The notes under the pieces were generated by a model, which ran no database searches, was not told the DNA's origin, and saw only the letters and a list, made by a program, of their open reading frames with translations. Both the position numbers and the translations under genes were made by a program. DNA of 64,000 bases from Bin87 sp965261925 (lineage in GTDB: Bacteria > Chloroflexota > Dehalococcoidia > Lucifugimonadales > UBA3495): positions 2,418,001 through 2,482,000 of the forward strand of contig OZ253486.1 of the NCBI GenBank assembly GCA_965261925.1, read 5' to 3'. Below are positions 52,133 through 61,200 of this stretch, piece by piece (within the stretch, counting starts at the first letter, position 1; each line of letters begins with the position of its first letter).

Positions 52133-52697
52133 GAGCTTCCAACGCTGCTTTCAGTTTCTGCATCCCCAACCGCATACGGGTCTTGACGGTTCCCAACGGT
52201 ATCCCCAGCAATTTGGCGATCTCTGATTGGCTGTATCCGTGCCAGGCTGAAAGGTATAGCGGTCGGCTCTGATCTTCGGGAAGGGTCAGCATCGCCTGGC
52301 GCACCAGACTGGCTTCAAACCCGCGTTCCACTTGCCGCTCAACGCTCATTTTCGCGTCGGGAATCCGCTGCAGTGCGTCGAGTTCCGGGTATACCGTGTG
52401 ATCCGTGGTCCGCCTCCGCGACCGGTACATGTCCACCACCTTGTGGTGCGCTACGGACATGATCCACGTACTCGGCGCCGCCATCTCCGGCCGGTAGCTC
52501 TCCGCTTTCCGCCAGATGTTGGTGAACACCTCCTGGACGGCGTCTTCGGCCAGTGCTTCGTCTCTGAGCACCGATACCGCCAGCGAGAAGACCCTCTGAG
52601 CGAAGCGATCGTAGATCTCTTCCAGGGCTTTCTCGTCGCCGGCGCCTACCGCGGCTATGCGTTGAGCGTCTTCGTTGTATGTGTTGTCTTGCACCAC
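52122..52697 (-). CDS. ECF-type RNA polymerase sigma factor (SigK-like)
   Basis: 191 residues. Sigma region 2 (about 22-95): YDRFAQRVFSLAVSVLRDEALAEDAVQEVFTNIW and STWIMSVAHHKVVDMYR. Region 4 (about 135-185): LPEDQSRPLYLSAWHGYSQSEIAKLLGIPLGTVKTRM, the helix-turn-helix for -35 recognition. The start is a GTG pair at 52697/52694; the second has GGAGG at better spacing. It regulates its own operon in most relatives. Confidence 0.92.
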   Translation of the reverse strand: MVQDNTYNEDAQRIAAVGAGDEKALEEIYDRFAQRVFSLAVSVLRDEALAEDAVQEVFTNIWRKAESYRPEMAAPSTWIMSVAHHKVVDMYRSRRRTTDHTVYPELDALQRIPDAKMSVERQVERGFEASLVRQAMLTLPEDQSRPLYLSAWHGYSQSEIAKLLGIPLGTVKTRMRLGMQKLKAALEAHVV

Positions 52698-52816
52698 CCC
52701 TCCAAAGTTATCAGGGGTTCAGCGTTGCCTTGTTACCAGTATATACGCGCGCGCCACACGCTCGGATTGCACCGACACGACAGCAGGGCGGGGCCGCGGC
52801 TGAGGTATCTTCGGCG

Positions 52817-54169
52817 TCAGACCACCAGGCTGTCGAATATGCCCTGGATGTTCGGGAGGTTCTCCAACGACCAGATCAGTTCCAGTGCCTGTTCGCATTG
52901 CTGCTCCGTGATCGTGGGGCACGCCAGCCGGCGGAACTTGGCGTCCACGTCGGCGTCGCTCAGCGGATTTCTCCCGTGACCCTTGGGGAAACTGGTTTCC
53001 GCCACCTCGGTTTGGCCATTGGTTTTGATCACCTCGATGCGGCAATTGTATTCCGCGGGATACTTCTCCGTGAATTCCGCGTTTTCATCTATCCGCATCT
53101 TGTTGATGATCGCCCGGAGCCCGGCGTCCGCGATACGGTCGGAAGCAAACGTGGCCGGGGTCACCTCTCCGTCCCGCAGACCCACCGCCGCCAGGAATGG
53201 GATGCTGTGGTCGGCTGTTTCCCGGGTTTGCGGGTCCCATTTCTCGGGTTCGGTGGACGCGCTGCTGACCGCCGATCGATATGACTGGATCTTGATCGAC
53301 GCGATGTCGTCCACGTCGATCCGATCGTGAAGCTGAATCGCCAAATCGATCGGCGCCTGCGTATGTATCTGTGATGGGTAGAATTTGAAGATCGTGTCCG
53401 TGATCCGGAACGGCGCGTCGTCCCCGCCCATGGTTTCAATTTCAATCGGATACCCGATCGCTTGCTCCCACAACCCTTTGCGCCCCTCGAACGGTTCGAA
53501 CGGCCCGGTCATACCTTCCGCCGCCAATTGTGCCGCGAAGATGCCGGCCCGCGTCGCCGCGGCCGATGCGCAACCCTTCCACATCGACAGCTCGCCCATT
53601 CGAGTCACCCGCAAAGGCACGTTGGGCACCACCGCCAACGATATCGCGTGGCCCATCTGCTCCTCGTCAAGGCCCAGGACCTTGCCGGCCGCGCAGGCGG
53701 CGCCGATTACGCTCAGGACGCCCTGGTCCCACTGGTTGTCCGGCACGTGGTCCGCGATGCGGCAGAACGCCTCGTAGGCCAGCGCAATCGCCGTTATGAG
53801 CGTGCGCCCGTCGGCCTCCACACTGTCCCCCACCGCCAGCGCTGCGGGGATCATGTCGCTCGGATGCCCGCCGCCGGGCGAGAAGTACGAATCATTGCAG
53901 TCCAGGTATCGCACCATCACGCCATTGGCGAACCCGGCCATGTCCAGCGAGGAACGGTCGTAGGTTCCCAGTATCCTGGCGGAGGTCTTGCTCGTCACAT
54001 CCCCCGCCAGTTTGCGAGCAACCTTCGCGGGTTCGCTCAGGTAACCGCCTACCGCACACCCCAGGGTGTCGGCAACAGTGCGCTTGACTTGATGCACTAC
54101 CTCGGGTGGCAGGTCCTCGTACGTGAGATTGCAAGCGTAGGAGCTCAGCAGCTCGGTGGTGCGGTCCAT
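52817..54169 (-). CDS. MmgE/PrpD family protein
   Basis: 450 residues, the family's usual size. 2-methylcitrate dehydratase-like fold: VKRTVADTLGCAVGGY near the start, YLDCNDSYFSPGGGHPSDMIPAALA (active-site Asp/His region), and the later HTQAPIDLAIQLHDRID and ADHSIPFLAAVGLRDG. Members dehydrate or isomerise small polycarboxylic acids (2-methylcitrate, cis-aconitate, itaconate). No prpBC genes are adjacent, so the substrate is open. Confidence 0.88.
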   Translation of the reverse strand: MDRTTELLSSYACNLTYEDLPPEVVHQVKRTVADTLGCAVGGYLSEPAKVARKLAGDVTSKTSARILGTYDRSSLDMAGFANGVMVRYLDCNDSYFSPGGGHPSDMIPAALAVGDSVEADGRTLITAIALAYEAFCRIADHVPDNQWDQGVLSVIGAACAAGKVLGLDEEQMGHAISLAVVPNVPLRVTRMGELSMWKGCASAAATRAGIFAAQLAAEGMTGPFEPFEGRKGLWEQAIGYPIEIETMGGDDAPFRITDTIFKFYPSQIHTQAPIDLAIQLHDRIDVDDIASIKIQSYRSAVSSASTEPEKWDPQTRETADHSIPFLAAVGLRDGEVTPATFASDRIADAGLRAIINKMRIDENAEFTEKYPAEYNCRIEVIKTNGQTEVAETSFPKGHGRNPLSDADVDAKFRRLACPTITEQQCEQALELIWSLENLPNIQGIFDSLVV

Positions 54170-54261
54170 GTGTCCCGTTACCTCTCTTCTTCTGGTGTGC
54201 CGAGAGACCCGACGGCGACCATTTTACAGTTTACCGGCCCGGAATTTCTCCTGGCGCTTCT

Positions 54262-55104
54262 TTAGCGAATCACCGCTTCTGCAATCCGCTCCATCTGGGC
54301 CGACATTTCCTCTTCCGTCTCGCAGTGCTCCGGGCGGACCACCACGCGGTCGGCTCCGGCGTTGAGGAAGTCCTGCACCAGCTGACCCTCCGGAGCCTGG
54401 CCGTACACCGAGATCGTCAACGATTTGGGATCACGCCCCCTCGCTTCGGCCAGTTCGTCCAGACGCTTGCGGCTCTCTTCCAGTTCGGCCGGCGTGATCC
54501 GATTGGGCAGCCAGCCGTCGCCCCAGGTGGCCACGCGCTGCAGAACCCGGCGCGCCAGCCCGCCCAGTATCACCGGCGGATGGGGCTGTTGAATCGGCTT
54601 GGGGTTCGACTTGACGGGCGGGAAATCGTAGTACGTCCCGTGGAATTCCGCTTCGTCTTTGGTCCACAGTTCTTTCATCACGGCCACGGCTTCCCGGGTT
54701 TGCGTCCACCGGTGGTCGAAGTCGCCGCCGAAAATCTCGGTTTCCTCTCGGTTCCAGCCGGCGCCGATGCCGAACAGGAACCTTCCCCCGCTGATCCGGT
54801 CCAGCGTGGCGATCTCTTTCGCCAGCAGCAACGGGTTACGCTCCGGCACCAACGTGATGCCGGTTCCCAGCTTGATCGTTTTCGTAGCCCCCGAGGCCCG
54901 AGCCAAAGCAATGTAGGGATCGGCGAAATGCGCGTAGGTCCACGGGATCTCGCCTCCCGAAGGAAACTGGCTCGCGCTCTGCACCGGCAAAATGGGGTGC
55001 TCCGCGTACCAGATCGACTCGAAACCCAGCGACTCGGCGGTTCTTGCCATGAACGCCGGGTCCAGCGTGTAAGCCGGCAGAGGTATGGAAGTTCCAACTG
55101 ACAT
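54262..55104 (-). CDS. LLM-class (F420- or FMN-dependent) oxidoreductase
   Basis: 280 residues from MSVGTSIPLPAY at 55104 (AAGGAG nine bases upstream). Luciferase-like TIM barrel: ESLGFESIWYAEHPILP, KLGTGITLVPERNPLLLAKEIATLDRISGGRFLFGIGAGWN and VILGGLARRVLQRVATWGDGWLPN are typical of F420-dependent members. Likely transfers a hydride to or from a small molecule using F420 or FMN. The PIN toxin gene ends 25 bases upstream on the same strand. Confidence 0.9.
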   Translation of the reverse strand: MSVGTSIPLPAYTLDPAFMARTAESLGFESIWYAEHPILPVQSASQFPSGGEIPWTYAHFADPYIALARASGATKTIKLGTGITLVPERNPLLLAKEIATLDRISGGRFLFGIGAGWNREETEIFGGDFDHRWTQTREAVAVMKELWTKDEAEFHGTYYDFPPVKSNPKPIQQPHPPVILGGLARRVLQRVATWGDGWLPNRITPAELEESRKRLDELAEARGRDPKSLTISVYGQAPEGQLVQDFLNAGADRVVVRPEHCETEEEMSAQMERIAEAVIR

Positions 55105-55129
55105 AATGTGTGCTCCTTGGGTGGCTGGT

Positions 55130-55534
55130 TCAGCGTGTGGCCGGGAAACGGTCAAGTTGGTGCGGCCAATTCAGAATCTTCCTGTCACTGGTTATGAGCC
55201 GATGGCGGCGGCGACCAATGGCAGTTGCGACAATGATGCGGTCGGCAGGGTCACCGTGCATATCTAGCAAACAGCCAGCGCGGGCGGCAATAGTCCCACT
55301 GACACGGATTTCTTTGAATCTAAGCGCCAGTAGGCGCCGACGATATTCGTCAGCGGTTCCACTCATGGTAATACGGCCCTTTTGCAACAGCATTCCAATT
55401 TCCCATATTGAGATGGTTGAGAACGCCGCCTCGCCGCGATTCAGGGCATCACTAATCAGCAGGGTAGATTGCCCGCCCAATTGCGCGTCGCCCGTCAAGA
55501 ACCAGATGATTGCGTTAGTGTCGGTCAGTTCCAA
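55130..55534 (-). CDS. PIN-domain ribonuclease toxin (VapC-like)
   Basis: 134 residues with the PIN acidic residues: Asp5 in LTDTNAIIWFL, Glu in STISIWEIGML, Asp/Asp in HGDPADRIIVATA, and Asp in LITSDRKIL. Such toxins cleave tRNA or rRNA. The start overlaps the antitoxin gene by 10 bases, the typical toxin-antitoxin arrangement. Confidence 0.88.
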   Translation of the reverse strand: MELTDTNAIIWFLTGDAQLGGQSTLLISDALNRGEAAFSTISIWEIGMLLQKGRITMSGTADEYRRRLLALRFKEIRVSGTIAARAGCLLDMHGDPADRIIVATAIGRRRHRLITSDRKILNWPHQLDRFPATR

Positions 55535-56106
55535 AACTGCTCTCCGCCTGGCATTCGACGTAACATTTGCCGATTCTGGCCCGATATTTCCGAGGCCACG
55601 GTGATTTGAACAATAGGCTTTTTGTCGTCAAATATTATTACTCGACCGTGTTCGCTTTCAGATACGGCAGCGACAATTTCTTCCAACTGCGCGGTAAATT
55701 CTTCGGTGTCCAGAGTTAGTACCTTATGACGATGCAAGAGCGACACGTCCACCTTCTCTGAAGTCTGGTGCTCTCTCAGCTTGTCCTCATCTTGGTCAAC
55801 GAACCATGACGCTGGCATCGGCCCATCAATCGTCCAGTCCTCATCCCTCTGAACCTCTGGGTCGGTGTACCACTCTACGGGCATCGGTCCCTCGATATCG
55901 CCGACGATTTCAATGTCCTTGAAAGCCCCCAATATCGGACTAGGTATCTCCACATAGCGCGTCAGCTCCGCCGTCGGTTTGCCGCCTTCAACGATGATGA
56001 CAGACCTGTCCCGTTCGGAGATTTCCGTGACCAAGTCTGGCCAACGTTCTTTGAACTCGTCTCTGTCCAGAAAGTACGTGGGATTGATGAAGAAGAAAAA
56101 GAACAC
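55525..56106 (-). CDS. Phd/YefM-type antitoxin with two Phd-like domains
   Basis: 193 residues from GTG at 56106 (GGAGGG five bases upstream). Residues about 15-55 (EFKERWPDLVTEISERDRSVIIVEGGKPTAEL) and about 135-175 (TAQLEEIVAAVSESEHGRVIIFDDKKPIVQITVA) both resemble the Phd DNA-binding fold, where one is normal. Between them a motif is repeated: IEGPMPVEWYTD and IDGPMPASWFVD, probably the toxin-binding segments. Expected to neutralise the PIN toxin and repress the operon. The N-terminus begins MFFFFFINPTYF, oddly phenylalanine-rich. Confidence 0.7.
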   Translation of the reverse strand: MFFFFFINPTYFLDRDEFKERWPDLVTEISERDRSVIIVEGGKPTAELTRYVEIPSPILGAFKDIEIVGDIEGPMPVEWYTDPEVQRDEDWTIDGPMPASWFVDQDEDKLREHQTSEKVDVSLLHRHKVLTLDTEEFTAQLEEIVAAVSESEHGRVIIFDDKKPIVQITVASEISGQNRQMLRRMPGGEQFWN

Positions 56107-56184
56107 CGTTCCCTCCTGTCACACGCACCATACGGCGCTGAGCGGCGCTATATGGCAATGTCTATCCCGCATTTTTCTGTGGCT

Positions 56185-58176
56185 TCAATCATCCGCCGCG
56201 ACCGCTTCCCGCGTGCCCACGATGGCGTCATACACCTCGGCTCCCTGGTCCACAACCACGACCACGTCCTCTTCGAGCAGATAGCCCTGTTGCACCAGGG
56301 TGTCGGCATATTCTCGCACCCGCGCCAGGTATTCGTCTCGCGATGCGTACCGTTCTTCTATCGAAGTGCGGGGGTCGCCCGACGCCGTTCGGTCGGCGCG
56401 GCTTACCGCGAAAGGAATGGCCCCGCCGACCACGGTCCCGCCCGGGGACAGCACCTGCCCGGTTCCGCCGATGTCGGCGTGCCGCACATTCCACCCCGTG
56501 TACGTTGCCAAAGGCACGGCAATGGCGGGAAGCCGAATGCCGCCCACCTCGTTCCCGTCGGCATCCACTGCGGACACCAGCGATGGATACCCGTCACCAA
56601 CTCCCGGCGGTATTACCGTTGGCACCGCCCGGTCGGGCCCAAAATCAAGATGTCGCATGATCTTGTGGTGCTCGGGAAACTCGACGCCCGGCAGCCTGCG
56701 GAACCGGTCCGCCAACTGTCCCGCCTCGACGATCGTATTTGCCGCATGGGAAGGATACCCATTTGGTGGCGGATCTTCGTTATGGGTAACCCATTTGTCC
56801 AAATGCACGAGTGCCGCCCGCATCAGCGGACGGTAGTCGACGTAGTTCAGGGCTTGGGCGCCCCTCGCTCCCGAATCAGGGTTGGTGGCGGAAATCGGCA
56901 GATTCGCCGGCGCGTGCTGCGTGCCGCAGAACAGCCAGGAACGCACGTTGTCTGGCATCTCCGCGTCGGCGGTTCCGTCGGATATGACGTGAGCCAGCGC
57001 GCCGTGGCCGCCCCAGTATTCCGACGACGTGTTGGTGTAGATGATCTTGGGCGCCACTCCGCGCCGCGTCACCTCTGCCAGCACTCCTTCCGCGCCGGCC
57101 GGCTCCAGGTCCAGGAAGGGCGGCAGATTGTTTACGCTCCGGTTGGACAGGCTGGACGGCTGGCCGAACCGCAGGTTGAACTCACCCATCTTGCCGCCGG
57201 CTACGTTGGGCAGCATCCCCTCGAAGACGACCCGGCTTTCCTCATCACGGTTCAACCCCAGGTGCAACATCTGCCGTAGGAATCGACCGCTTTGGCTGCG
57301 TCCGTAGGCGTATGCGCGACCCAGGGCGCCGGCCAACGGGTTCGCGGCGCCGTCCAAATCGGTCTTGCCGTGCCTAAGCCAGGCCACGATATCCCGCGTG
57401 GCAAGCAGGCCGAGCCCGATCACCGGCGCGTGCGACGTTTCATAAACCGCCCGATAGACCTTGCCGGCCTCAAATCCGCCTTTCAGGGTCAAATGCGTCG
57501 CATCCGGTACCCGCCTGCCATCAACCAACCGGGCGAAAGCCCACTCCTCACGCGGAATGACGGTTTCGGCGGCGTCCTCGTGTTCCTGGACGGTCAGCAC
57601 TGAATCCCAACTTTCCAAGTGGTTGGTGGGGTACGGCCTGTGGTCACGGTCGGACAGGAACTGTGTATCGGTGCGCGCCAGGGGCTGGAACGAGACCACG
57701 ATTTTGCCTGAAACCGGCGAACCGTCGTCGTTCTTTGCGTTTGGCACGTTGCACCGGAACAGACCTGCAGCCTCCGGCACGTCATGTTGCCACCCGCACC
57801 AAACCAGGCTGTACCCCTGCCTCATCAGGAACCCGTTGCCTGGGTGCGGGTCGGCATCCGGCGGCGCGTCCGGCGCGCTGTTCAGGTTTTTCAACGCCAG
57901 TTCCTTGCCCCGGTTCAGCACGTCGAGCAACAGCCGGCCGTTTCCGTGATCGTTGTCCACCGGCTTGATGATCCGGAAATCGGAAGTGAATTCCACCAAA
58001 CCGCCGGCGTTTCGCGGCGCCAGCGCGATGTCCGCGATCACCGCGTTGTCTGGATGCGCTGGATCCACCGCAAAGTGCGCCAGCCCGTCGATCTGCTCGT
58101 AACGGCCCGCGGCACTGAAAGATTGCCCTTCGGCAAATGCCTTCCTCGTCGTGATTTCCAGTTTGACTAGCGCCAT
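56185..58176 (-). CDS. Large alpha/beta hydrolase-domain protein (Abhydrolase_10-like)
   Basis: 663 residues, no signal peptide. The nucleophile elbow YGRSQSGRFLRQM lies at about residues 290-302, and conserved blocks HLTLKGGFEAGKVYRAVYE, KIIYTNTSSEYWGGHGALAHV and WLFCGTQHAP match large secondary-metabolite or polyester-hydrolase-like proteins annotated as alpha/beta hydrolase domain-containing. The N-terminal 200 residues form a beta-rich region. GGAGGTG precedes the ATG. Substrate unknown. Confidence 0.8.
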   Translation of the reverse strand: MALVKLEITTRKAFAEGQSFSAAGRYEQIDGLAHFAVDPAHPDNAVIADIALAPRNAGGLVEFTSDFRIIKPVDNDHGNGRLLLDVLNRGKELALKNLNSAPDAPPDADPHPGNGFLMRQGYSLVWCGWQHDVPEAAGLFRCNVPNAKNDDGSPVSGKIVVSFQPLARTDTQFLSDRDHRPYPTNHLESWDSVLTVQEHEDAAETVIPREEWAFARLVDGRRVPDATHLTLKGGFEAGKVYRAVYETSHAPVIGLGLLATRDIVAWLRHGKTDLDGAANPLAGALGRAYAYGRSQSGRFLRQMLHLGLNRDEESRVVFEGMLPNVAGGKMGEFNLRFGQPSSLSNRSVNNLPPFLDLEPAGAEGVLAEVTRRGVAPKIIYTNTSSEYWGGHGALAHVISDGTADAEMPDNVRSWLFCGTQHAPANLPISATNPDSGARGAQALNYVDYRPLMRAALVHLDKWVTHNEDPPPNGYPSHAANTIVEAGQLADRFRRLPGVEFPEHHKIMRHLDFGPDRAVPTVIPPGVGDGYPSLVSAVDADGNEVGGIRLPAIAVPLATYTGWNVRHADIGGTGQVLSPGGTVVGGAIPFAVSRADRTASGDPRTSIEERYASRDEYLARVREYADTLVQQGYLLEEDVVVVVDQGAEVYDAIVGTREAVAADD

Positions 58177-58227
58177 CTCCGTTCACCTCCGGTCATCGCG
58201 GTTTCCGTTCCGGACAGATTCCTTGCA

Positions 58228-61200
58228 TTACAGAATTTCGCTGGTGTCCACGTCAAGATCTGTGGGAGGTTCCGCTCCGGTGTTGTCTCGCCACCACTGC
58301 GCGAAGGGGTCGTCGCCCATCTGTTCCTTGAGCCGGCCCAGGTGCGCTTTGACCTGCACCATCATGGGCAGTTGGTGGTCCGCCGCCAGCTGGTGTGTCC
58401 GCGCCACCCATTCCAGGGCGTCGGGCAGGTTCCCTCGTTGTTCCTCAACCATCCCCAACTGACCGTAGGTGCGCGCGGCCCGCAACACGTCCCGCGCGTT
58501 CTCGAAGGCGATGCGAGCCTGGTCATACCAGTGATACGCCTGATCAAAGTCCCCCTGCTCGTGGTAAACCACTCCCAGCTGCCGCGCTTCAATGCCCACT
58601 CCCCGCACGTCTCCCATATGCTCCCGGTACTCCATCGCTACGCGCAGCCATTCGTCGGCCTCGTCCGGTATCCCCCTGGCCTGCGCCAGCGTCCCCAGGT
58701 GATGAAACTCGACGATCATCTGCTCCGTCATGCCCAGGCGATCAGAGAGCCCCAACGCCTGCTGGTACCAGGATTGCGCGTCCTCGAACAGGTACTCCGA
58801 GTGGTCCACCGTACCCAGCGCGTGGAAGATGTGGACCGCCGTTTCCTCGTCGCGGTTCTCTTCGACTATCTCGCGCGCCCGGTGGTACCAGCTCCGCGCC
58901 TCTTCGTATTCGAACCGTAGGTGGCACGCCGATCCCAGGGCGCGAAAATCATTGACCATTTCCTCGTAATCGGGCAGCCTCTGGTGGATGTCCAGCGCCC
59001 GCGAGTACCACTCCTTGGCGGAGCCGTACTGGCGCTGATGCTGTCGCACTTGCCCAACCGCGAAGCAGGCGTCGGCAATCGACTCCTGGTCCTCGCCACC
59101 GTCGATGATCTCCAACCCCTTCTCCAGCCACTCGGAGGCGGATTCGTATTGTCCGCGCCGCGTGGCGATCAGGCCGTTCTGATGGTACACGGCCGCGGTG
59201 CGTGGATCCGTTTCCCCGTCCGGCTGCTCCAGCAGGTAGTCCAATAGTTGGCGGTTGAAAAGGTCGGCCCGTTCCAGGTCCATTCGCTCTACCGATTCCA
59301 TCGTGTCTGTTCCCAGCAGGTATTGCCAGAATTCGATGGCCCCGTTGCCTTCCGCTTCTCCGGCGGTGTTCCCGATCGTATCCAGCAACTGACCCCGCAA
59401 CCGCCGCAGCTCTGGGAACCGTTTCTGCATTCGGTATACCTGCGCCAGCGGTTGGAAAAGCACCTGAGCGTTGTCCCACTGCCGGTACTCCAAGGCCAGG
59501 CCCAGCGCTTGCGTCAGGTTACCCTCCTCGGCCAGCACGGCCGTGACCCCCGTGTCCTGGTTCTCGTACAGACTTTCCATAAAGTAGTCCGCGGTATCGG
59601 CATAAACCCGGACGAACTCCATTTCCAACTGCTGTATCCCATTGCCGGACACTTGCCGACCCAGCTTCCGTCCCAGGAACCAGGGCATGGATGGATTGAT
59701 CTGGTATACGCTCGGAGAAATCGGTTCCAGCAATCCCGCAGCCTGCGCCGCTCGCAACATGGTCCGGCACGCCGCGTAAGACCGGCCCGTGGATTGCATC
59801 CCGCCTTCTGGAGACAGTAGGCTCCGCGACGCCCCCGAGGTCAGGTCGTCGCCCACGATTTGCCCGTATGCCCTCTCCTCCGTGATGTGCGAAAGCACGT
59901 CCAGCATGACCCTGCGCTGGAACAGCGAAAGGAACGGCAGGTGCGTTCGGTTGCGGCGCGACATCCGCGAGAAGGAATACTCCATAGCCGCGGTCAAAAC
60001 GGCTCCGCGCCCTGGCTCACCGCCATCCGGCTCACTCTCCATGAGCCTCGTCATCTCGCTCACCACCGCCGCCGCCGGAACGTCCTTTACCGGAGGAACC
60101 GCTATCTGCATTGCTAGCGGGTGCCCGTCCAGGAGCCCCATCAACTCAACGAAGTCCCCGTCTACGCGCGTGGGCGCAACTTCCGCCTCGTGCATGATCC
60201 GGGCGGCCAACGCCAGGCGGTCGGCGCTTTCCAGCCCGCCCAGCGTCAGGGACGCATGGGGAACCGAAACCCATTCCTCGCTTGCTCGCCGGCCCAGCAG
60301 CAGCGCGCTCGTCCCGACCGGGCCCGTGGTCACTTCGCCAAGGAACGCTGCCAGGTTTGGCAGTTCCCCTCCATCCAACAGGCCGGGTGCCCCGTCGGGA
60401 AAGCCAGCGACGTTTTCCAGGTTGTCCCACACCAGCAACGAGGCGTTTTCTTGCAGGTACGCCGTCACCCACCGCCGTTGCTGTTCCGCGGGCATGTCCG
60501 CGAAATCCAGGCCCGCTACCGCCGTCCCGATTTCGTGGACCACACGCTCCAGCCCGGCCGGCTGCGAAGTTTCAAACGTCGCATAGAACACTCCCCCGGG
60601 ATAGGCCACCCGCGCCGGCTTCAGGAACCATCGGCACAGCGCCAGGGCCAGTTCCGTCTTCCCCGCTCCAGTGTCACCCGACAGGTGCACCACCGAGTGC
60701 GCTTTCAAAGCCCTTTCCAGTTGCCGAAGTTCTGCCTGCCGCCCAACCAGTCCATACTGGCCGGCCACTGGTATCTGCAGTTCTTCCGTCGGCGCTTCTT
60801 CCGGATGGATTACCGGCGGAGCCAACGGGTCCGGTTCATGCTGGGCTATCACTGGTGGTTGGTGTTCCCGAGACTGATACACGCAGGGCAGTTGCCAGTC
60901 CCAAAACACCCGGCGTCCGTAGAGCGTCACCCGCTCCGGCGTGTCCATCAAACCTCTTCTGACGGCAGACACTGCCTCCGCCACTGTGTTGCCCTGCGCG
61001 ATGCGCCGGTAAAACGTTGCCACCGCGTTCTCGGCCGAATCCGGATGCAGCGGAGCCGGCAGGATCGCCACTTGAGCGACGCCGGCGTCCGCCAGCGCCA
61101 TCGCGGCCTCAGCCCATCCCGTTGACGGCGGAAACTCTGCCTGGACCCCTGCGGAAACCAGCGCTACGTTCACGCCGCCCGAAGCCAGCGTGGCGCCCAG

